From CAKSQF01 sp964569225 (GTDB taxonomy: Bacteria > Bacillota > Clostridia > Oscillospirales > CAG-272), in NCBI GenBank assembly GCA_964569225.1, contig CAZMTU010000007.1, positions 1 to 38,361 on the forward strand: a DNA stretch of 38,361 nt. The letters run 5' to 3'. Below are positions 32,861 through 38,361 of this stretch, piece by piece; position 1 is the first letter of the stretch, and each line of letters begins with the position of its first letter. A program made the position numbers and the translations under genes. The notes below the pieces were generated by a model. It was given only the letters and a program-made list of their open reading frames with translations, did not search any database and was not told the origin of the DNA.

Positions 32861-32910
32861 AAAAAAAGCGCACGGGAGAGCACCGAAGCCCCGGTCGTTT
32901 CCCGTGCGCT
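32861..32910 (-). terminator. Intrinsic terminator of the GldF/GldG/DUF4340 operon
   Basis: AGCGCACGGGA (32867-32877) pairs with TCCCGTGCGCT (32900-32910), with an inner ACCG/CGGT stem. On the minus strand it runs directly into TTTTTT (32861-32866). Confidence 0.9.
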
Positions 32911-32950
32911 GCATCCTGTACATCCGAAGAACACAGTTACAGCAGCCCTA

Positions 32951-34786
32951 TTACTGCCGTTGGGTAGCGTCGATCGCGATGCCGTCCTTCAGATCAAGCA
33001 CAGAGGAGAGAAGCTGTTCTACACGGGAGGTCAGCATATAAAAGCTGCCTGATTCTCCTTGAGAAACGCCCTCCGCGTCAATATTTTCAATGGTGCAAAG
33101 CACCCGACCGTTGGAAAGCGAATAATACCGGAAAATTTTAGTGACGCTCTCCAGCACATAATCCACCGTTGAAGTAGCGTTTCCGTCAGAATCGGTCTTA
33201 TAGACCACTGAACGCCGGGTCGAAATGGTGAGCTTAGCGATCGGTTCATTCTGCATAGCCGCCTGAATTTCATCCTCCGATACCTGCTCACGAATGCTGC
33301 CCATCAAAAGCTGCTTGTAGAATTGCCGGAAATTTGTGGTGTCAATCACATTACCGTCGTCAGTAGTAATCTGCAAATTAGTACTTGTATTGGTCAAATG
33401 AAAGACCTCTTTAATCTGCTGTTCGCCTTTTCGATCAGGATTGTTAATTCCTAAGTCAAAATAACTGCCTTCCATGGAAATGGATTCACAGTCATCAATC
33501 TTCAAATAAACGATCTGCCGCTGCAAAAAGGTTTCTGGCGTCCAGTTGAGAAAGTAAACCGTTTCCTCTGTGACCTTCGCTATGATGTTAAAGTTTACCG
33601 AATAGGCATAGTAGCAGCCGTCTTCCTGCTTTTTGCTGAAATAGACATAGTTTTCCACGCCGCTATACTTATAATACAAAATATAATAATTATCGAGCAG
33701 ATCGTATTTTTCAAAAGTTTCATCACTGAATCCGATGTAGCTTTCACCGTCCTCACTGACCATGGTCTGCCCAAGCTCCATCACTTCGCTGCCCTTAAAT
33801 TCCCCGAATACTGAGATCAGGTTTTCAAAATCGGTGGATCCGAAATAGCCCGCAGGCGTAACCGCATAGAAAACCGACATTCCCGAAAAAAGTGAGAAAG
33901 GATCTTTTTTATTGGTAATCGGTTTCAAGCGGATCATTGGATTCCAGCGAACCACCTCTTTGCCATTTTCGTCCGAGGTAGTTGTAAAATATTTTTCCTC
34001 ATTGCGCCAAATAGCAAAATCATCTACCAAATCCGTCGCGGAAGTATTTACCGGCAGGGTAAGATAGGGATCTACCATTTTTTGAGGCGTAGACAACACC
34101 GACTGCGTCAGGTTGGTGGAAGCCAACACATAGACCGAATCGCGCTGCATTTCTTCTCCAGTGGAAAGCAGCGTATCCGTATTGATACAGCGGACATAAT
34201 ACCCGCTGCCTGACGGAAGCTGATCACCGATGTAAAGCGTATAGCTTCGTCCGTCGGTTGCTGTAATCGTCACGGAAAGCGCCTCTTCCGGCGTTTGGTA
34301 ATCCAATCCGTATTTGGAATAATCGCCGCAATGATCCTCTACCCGGGAAGTTGCCAGCGTATAGCCCGCGGAGGTCACCATATAAGCAAAAAGGGTATCG
34401 TCAAACGGCGCGTACTCATAATCATTCAGATAAAAGGATCCGTTTTCCATCCCGGTATCCTCATCGTCCTCTCCGGTATAGCGATAAAAGCCCCAATCCA
34501 CATACTGATCGCCGTATTTGGCATTCTTAGGGTTATGGACATCAATTCGAGCGATCTCTTCTCTCGGAATGTGCTCATAAATCAGCATCCGGTTATTGAT
34601 GGAAGCGACCTCATGGGCCCAAAGCATCTCAACCGGCGTACTTGTATCCGATTGCCCCTTATTCAGATACGGCCGGAGAATGGCAAAATAGCCGACAATC
34701 AGCAGCGCAAATACCACCGCCAGCACAATGACAGCAGTCAGCCCCCGCTGTAATGCGCTGCTTCTTTTTTTCTTTTGTTCTGTCAT
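32951..34786 (-). CDS. DUF4340 domain-containing membrane-anchored protein
   Basis: The 611-aa product has one N-terminal membrane anchor (about 16-37) behind a basic head (TEQKKKRSSALQR); the rest is extracytoplasmic. It contains two DUF4340-like beta repeats; YGLDYQTPEEALSVTITATDGRSYTLYIGDQ is the clearest block, with GSGYYVR after it. DUF4340 proteins recur beside GldG genes and are thought to be part of that ABC system. Its ATG overlaps the stop of the GldG gene (ATGA at 34783-34786), and its ribosome site AAGGAGAAG is formed by the last Arg codons of that gene. Translation is therefore coupled. It is the last gene of the operon before the terminator. Confidence 0.85.
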   Translation of the reverse strand: MTEQKKKRSSALQRGLTAVIVLAVVFALLIVGYFAILRPYLNKGQSDTSTPVEMLWAHEVASINNRMLIYEHIPREEIARIDVHNPKNAKYGDQYVDWGFYRYTGEDDEDTGMENGSFYLNDYEYAPFDDTLFAYMVTSAGYTLATSRVEDHCGDYSKYGLDYQTPEEALSVTITATDGRSYTLYIGDQLPSGSGYYVRCINTDTLLSTGEEMQRDSVYVLASTNLTQSVLSTPQKMVDPYLTLPVNTSATDLVDDFAIWRNEEKYFTTTSDENGKEVVRWNPMIRLKPITNKKDPFSLFSGMSVFYAVTPAGYFGSTDFENLISVFGEFKGSEVMELGQTMVSEDGESYIGFSDETFEKYDLLDNYYILYYKYSGVENYVYFSKKQEDGCYYAYSVNFNIIAKVTEETVYFLNWTPETFLQRQIVYLKIDDCESISMEGSYFDLGINNPDRKGEQQIKEVFHLTNTSTNLQITTDDGNVIDTTNFRQFYKQLLMGSIREQVSEDEIQAAMQNEPIAKLTISTRRSVVYKTDSDGNATSTVDYVLESVTKIFRYYSLSNGRVLCTIENIDAEGVSQGESGSFYMLTSRVEQLLSSVLDLKDGIAIDATQRQ

Positions 34787-36363
34787 GAATGTCTTCTCCT
34801 TACATACACACAAATGCCAAGGATGGCGATTATCAGCGGAAGTCCGGCGGACAGCACCACTGTCCAGACAGTCGCCTGACGGGTAGTCAAATCCAGTCCT
34901 TCATTGGGGATGACTTTACTGCGAACCGAATACGCCGTATCGTCCTGCGAAGCGATACCCAACATAGCACAGATAAGCTCTCTGTTGGCATACCCCGGAT
35001 TTTCGGTATAACTGCTCAGCGTCAGCATAGAGGTTCCGCACGCCATAATATAGGACCCGTCAGATACCTGACTGAAGGTAATCAGCGCCCCTTCCTGAAC
35101 GCTTGCTTCACTGCCATCGGTATTTTCCGCTACCGTTCCCTCAGGCAGAGTATAAACCGCGCCTGCTTTGGCAGAATCGGTGATCTGAATGGCTCTGGCG
35201 AGTCGGAAAATGACCTTGCTTTCAGCCGCAATCGACGTCAGCTTGTCAGAAAGCTGATTGCCGGACGGATTGTAAGCGCCTACCAGACTGTAACCGTCTA
35301 CCGTAATAGACGAGCTGCCGTTATTCTTAAGCTTAGCGCTGTCAAAGACAATGCCCGCGCTTTCTTCGAGAAAGCTCTCCAATGTCGGCAGCGATCTTGT
35401 ATCGGGATCCATAAAGACCGCCAAAGAATGACCGGAGGTTCCAAGAAAAGCTTTTAACTTTTCAATTTCACTGACAGATCCATTTTTATCGGCAAGAAAA
35501 TCGCTTTTAGGCGCGAAAATAATGGCCAGTGCATGCTCATCCATATCAAAATTTTCATATTGCAGGTCAATGTGACGAATATTGTAGCCGCAATCCCGAA
35601 GCAGATTCCAAAGATTTGCGGCGTCTCCGTAATCAGTTCCGTCCTCCCCTACAGTGTAAGAGCCGACCGCTTCACCGTGACCGGTAAGAAAATAAGCCAC
35701 CGGCGTTATTTCTCTGGTCACCGAAAGAATAGCGGAACAAAAACGGTAATCGCCTTTAAAAGCAATCACACCGTAGGTGCTGGTATTGAAGCCGTAAAAC
35801 GAATTTCGGCTATACAACCGAAAGTTATGCCAGTAAGAGGACGGCTGACCGGTTGAATCGGTCAGGATGTTGCCCTTACTGTCCCGTTCGGGCGCGTAGT
35901 TATCAATAATAATCTGTGTATTACCGAAGGAGGTCGATTCATAATATTCGTCACCTACGATCTCACGAATGCGTCCCGGCTCATTGGTGGGGCTGATATA
36001 GTCCACCGAAATGAAGTCATACCGATCGGCAAGCTCCAGCGCCAGCTCGTGAATATACTTCATTCCCCACAGTCCGGAGGAGGTAAGTCCGTTAGCGGCA
36101 GTCGCTATCTCCCCTAAATTATCCGGCTCGGTCAGAAAATAAATGGTCACGTTATTTTCCTCGGAGTTTATTTGTTCAAGCAGGCTGTGACTTTCTGCCG
36201 AAACCTCAAATAAATTGTCGGTTGTCATATCCAAATTGGTTCCAAACGCTGAAAAAAGCGCTGAAACAATGACATTGAATATAATAATCACCGCAATCAC
36301 AGCCACAGTAAGTCCGGCGGACAAACTACCGTACCGGACGGATTTCTTTTCAGTCCATTTCAT
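34783..36363 (-). CDS. GldG-like ABC transporter auxiliary protein, paralogue 2
   Basis: The 526-aa product has an N-terminal membrane helix (about 18-38), a large extracytoplasmic part and a C-terminal membrane helix with a basic tail (VYVRRRHS). After the first helix comes LDMTTDNLFEVSAESHSLLEQI, the GldG (DUF7088-like) signature, then a glutamine-amidotransferase-like beta/alpha domain, the ABC_transp_aux region, with VAYFLTGHGE and HALAIIFAPKSDF. GldG works with a GldF-type permease in an ABC exporter of unknown cargo. ATG 36363 has AAGGAGAG 6 bases upstream, within 11 bases of the end of its paralogue. Confidence 0.88.
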   Translation of the reverse strand: MKWTEKKSVRYGSLSAGLTVAVIAVIIIFNVIVSALFSAFGTNLDMTTDNLFEVSAESHSLLEQINSEENNVTIYFLTEPDNLGEIATAANGLTSSGLWGMKYIHELALELADRYDFISVDYISPTNEPGRIREIVGDEYYESTSFGNTQIIIDNYAPERDSKGNILTDSTGQPSSYWHNFRLYSRNSFYGFNTSTYGVIAFKGDYRFCSAILSVTREITPVAYFLTGHGEAVGSYTVGEDGTDYGDAANLWNLLRDCGYNIRHIDLQYENFDMDEHALAIIFAPKSDFLADKNGSVSEIEKLKAFLGTSGHSLAVFMDPDTRSLPTLESFLEESAGIVFDSAKLKNNGSSSITVDGYSLVGAYNPSGNQLSDKLTSIAAESKVIFRLARAIQITDSAKAGAVYTLPEGTVAENTDGSEASVQEGALITFSQVSDGSYIMACGTSMLTLSSYTENPGYANRELICAMLGIASQDDTAYSVRSKVIPNEGLDLTTRQATVWTVVLSAGLPLIIAILGICVYVRRRHS

Positions 36364-36374
36364 TTGATCTCTCC

Positions 36375-38099
36375 TTAGCTGTGTCTGCGCTTGACAAATA
36401 CCACACTGCCGGTAATGAGTACCCCCAGCGGAATCAGACTGCAAAGCACAATAGTCCAACCGGTCGCCTGCGAATCGGTGATTGAATCCAATCCCTCGCT
36501 TTGGATGACCTTAAAATCGATCTCAAAGAGAACGGTTTCCTTCCCCATCAGCCGCATAGCATAGTAAAGAATATCCCGATTGCCGTAAGCGTTATCCTCC
36601 AGCATTTCCGCCGATGAAAAGGCTGTCGTACCGCAGGAAAAGACATAGGTATTGTTTTCATCATTATTTGAATCGAGCAGAACCTCATAGGTCAGCGCCG
36701 CCAGCAGCTCACCGCCTCCGGAAGCAGCCGCTTCGCCTGCCTCGCTTTCCGAGGCAGCTTCATCCGACGCATACTGAGAGGTTGCACTGTCAGGGGCATA
36801 AAAAACCCCGCCCGCATAAATGGAAGCATAGCTTTCATAGTATCCGGTAGACTGAGTATATTTAGGGTCAAGCGTCAGCGGACGGGCATTGGAAAAGCCG
36901 ATCTTCGGCAGTGAATCCAGCGTTCCAAGCTGATTCACCAAGTTAATTCCAACGCTGTACTTATCGGTTTCATATTCAGCAAGGAAGGAAAGCCCGTCTG
37001 AGCTGAGACTGTTAGCACCGCTGTCCTTCACAAGGTTTTCGCCGAAGCGAACCCCCCAGTAGTCGTAAAGATATTCCTCCAGATTGTCAAGCGTTTCTTC
37101 GGTCTGATCCATAAACACCATCATATGGTGATCTGAATCTATCAGAAACTTCCGCAACACCGCTATCTCACTGATCCCTCCTGACTGATAAGCATAATCG
37201 CCGGAATAATCGGTCTGCGGTCCGTACAGCACCACAATCCGTGCGGTTTTATCAGTCAGAAGCGTTTCATATTCGGTTGCCAAATCAATTTTTCTGGTAA
37301 CAAAGCCCGCGTCAAAAAAGAGATCCCTCAGTGCCTGCGCTTCTCCGTAATCACCGCTGGAGCTAAAATCCCCCGGCTGGTAATCGCCCACCTTTTCGCC
37401 GTGTCCCGTTACAAAATAAACGGTGGGATTAGCGCCTGCCAGCGAAAGAATGGTAGACGTAAACCGTTCATCCCCCTTAAACGCATAAACATAGGAGGTG
37501 CTTGAGTCAAACGCAAAAAACGCGTCCCGTTTAACAATCCGAAAATTGTGATGCATGATCGGATCGCCGTTTTCATCGGTCACTTCCTTACCGTCCGCAT
37601 CCTTTTCGCTGGTATAGTTATCAATAATCACATCCTGCATAGTCAGCTCGGTGCCGATTGTAGAACGGAATTGCTCGAGCAGCCCCGCGTCCCGGCGGAG
37701 ATTCAAATGCTGAACCTGAATGAACGCATATCGATCGGCAAATTCCTGCGCCAATGCGTAAACATATTTCATACCCCACAGATTACTGGTAGGCGCATCG
37801 TAGCCCTGATTTGTATAATAGGAATTGGAATAGCCCAATGCGGGCGACTGCAATTCATCGGCGTCAGCAAGAAAATAGATAATGATATTATTTTCCTCAG
37901 GATTAAGCTCATCCAACAAAGCGATAGAATCGGACGAAATTTCATTAAACTTCTCGCTGGTCATGTCAATCCGCAGCAAAAAGCGATTGCTCAGATAGGT
38001 AAATCCGATATTCAGCAGCAGCACCGCCGCTAAAATACCCGCAGTCACCGCTGCTGCTGTCAGGCGGTGCCTGAACTTTTGCTGTTTTGTTTTTTCCAT
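36375..38099 (-). CDS. GldG-like ABC transporter auxiliary protein, paralogue 1
   Basis: The 574-aa product shares the layout of its downstream neighbour: N-terminal membrane helix (about 15-37), LRIDMTSEKFNEISSDSIALLDEL, VYFVTGHGEKVG, ARIVVLYGPQTDYSGD and a C-terminal helix ending VFVKRRHS. A low-complexity Ser/Ala/Glu/Gly stretch (ASDEAASESEAGEAAASG) near residue 445 is not in the paralogue. The pair is a tandem duplication. ATG 38099 has AAGGAAG upstream; an earlier in-frame ATG at 38153 lies inside the permease gene without a ribosome site. Confidence 0.88.
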   Translation of the reverse strand: MEKTKQQKFRHRLTAAAVTAGILAAVLLLNIGFTYLSNRFLLRIDMTSEKFNEISSDSIALLDELNPEENNIIIYFLADADELQSPALGYSNSYYTNQGYDAPTSNLWGMKYVYALAQEFADRYAFIQVQHLNLRRDAGLLEQFRSTIGTELTMQDVIIDNYTSEKDADGKEVTDENGDPIMHHNFRIVKRDAFFAFDSSTSYVYAFKGDERFTSTILSLAGANPTVYFVTGHGEKVGDYQPGDFSSSGDYGEAQALRDLFFDAGFVTRKIDLATEYETLLTDKTARIVVLYGPQTDYSGDYAYQSGGISEIAVLRKFLIDSDHHMMVFMDQTEETLDNLEEYLYDYWGVRFGENLVKDSGANSLSSDGLSFLAEYETDKYSVGINLVNQLGTLDSLPKIGFSNARPLTLDPKYTQSTGYYESYASIYAGGVFYAPDSATSQYASDEAASESEAGEAAASGGGELLAALTYEVLLDSNNDENNTYVFSCGTTAFSSAEMLEDNAYGNRDILYYAMRLMGKETVLFEIDFKVIQSEGLDSITDSQATGWTIVLCSLIPLGVLITGSVVFVKRRHS

Positions 38100-38130
38100 C
38101 TGTCTTTCTTCCTTTTTCGATTTTTTGGAT

Positions 38131-38361
38131 TCAGTTCCAGCGGCGCTTGTCATACACCCGAACGGTCAGGAAAAGAAATACAAAGGAAATCGACACATAG
38201 TAAACAATCGCGTTAAAGTCAAACACCCCATAAGTGAAATTCGTAAAGCGCTCCATAATCGACACCCAATTCAGCACGTACCGAATAGCATAGCTGTCAA
38301 TATAGCTATTGAGCGCGGAGGTCATGACAAAGAAAAGAATAATCGCCATAGTGCCTAATGC
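38131..38361 (-). CDS. GldF-like ABC-2 permease, C-terminal part (cut by the window edge)
   Basis: The frame is open to the last base, so only about 76 C-terminal residues are seen. They hold two membrane segments and the conserved ending FDFNAIVYYVSISFVFLFLT followed by VRVYDKRRWN, typical of the GldF/ABC-2 permease family. The gene precedes two GldG genes and DUF4340 in the same direction; an ATP-binding subunit would be expected further upstream, beyond the window. The next gene begins 31 bases after its stop codon. Confidence 0.85.
   Translation of the reverse strand, partial: ALGTMAIILFFVMTSALNSYIDSYAIRYVLNWVSIMERFTNFTYGVFDFNAIVYYVSISFVFLFLTVRVYDKRRWN

Overview
The window looks like a chromosomal piece of an anaerobic, low-to-mid GC Gram-positive gut-type bacterium (Clostridia, most likely Oscillospirales/Ruminococcaceae-like). 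This is inferred from many lipoproteins with Gram-positive style lipoboxes, a sortase-type cell-wall anchor, textbook sigma-A promoters with 17-base spacers, strong AGGAGG-type ribosome sites, and a Cys-type (anaerobically matured) sulfatase. No tRNA, rRNA, CRISPR array, phage or transposase was seen. There are two 100-N assembly gaps, and both fall inside tandem repeat arrays.

Layout. 1-569: repeat-rich, gene-free DNA with a dispersed hairpin element and a 181-bp tandem repeat. 582-9290 (minus): three separately promoted extracellular genes, namely an endonuclease/exonuclease/phosphatase-fold lipoprotein with discoidin-like modules, a glutaminase-A-like DUF4965 protein, and a 1423-aa GH2 beta-galactosidase-type lipoprotein with a C-terminal LamG domain. 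9542-11946 (plus): an SPFH/band 7 membrane protein and two small membrane proteins, one with a zinc ribbon. 12038-14462 (minus): a WYL regulator, a cytoplasmic SGNH hydrolase and a paralogous SGNH lipoprotein in one operon. Its promoter sits behind a 115-bp tandem array, so the array lies in the mRNA leader. 15015-16657 (plus): a Kef/CPA2-type antiporter. 16947-21701 (minus): GNAT and Lrp/AsnC, a MATE transporter, a decayed SAM-methyltransferase pseudogene, a DUF2809 membrane protein and a PfkB sugar kinase. 22010-23242 (minus): a wall-anchored surface protein with a TGGE repeat stalk. 23513-27604 (plus): an AraC regulator, a sulfatase, a ComEC-like metallo-beta-lactamase lipoprotein and DUF3006. 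28067-31523 (plus): a GtrA-domain multi-membrane protein and its GT2 glycosyltransferase. 31815-38361 (minus): a PPIC-type foldase lipoprotein, then DUF4340, two GldG paralogues and a GldF-like ABC permease that runs off the window.

How they fit together. Much of the window handles carbohydrate at the cell surface: galactoside hydrolysis, sulfate-ester removal, ester or acyl removal by SGNH enzymes, sugar phosphorylation, and glycan decoration by the GtrA/GT2 pair. Local regulators (WYL, AraC, Lrp) sit beside the genes they probably control. The least explained signals are non-coding: the leader-embedded 115-bp array, a 16-bp sequence shared by two promoters exactly at their start sites, and a structured intergenic element repeated 16.8 kb apart.
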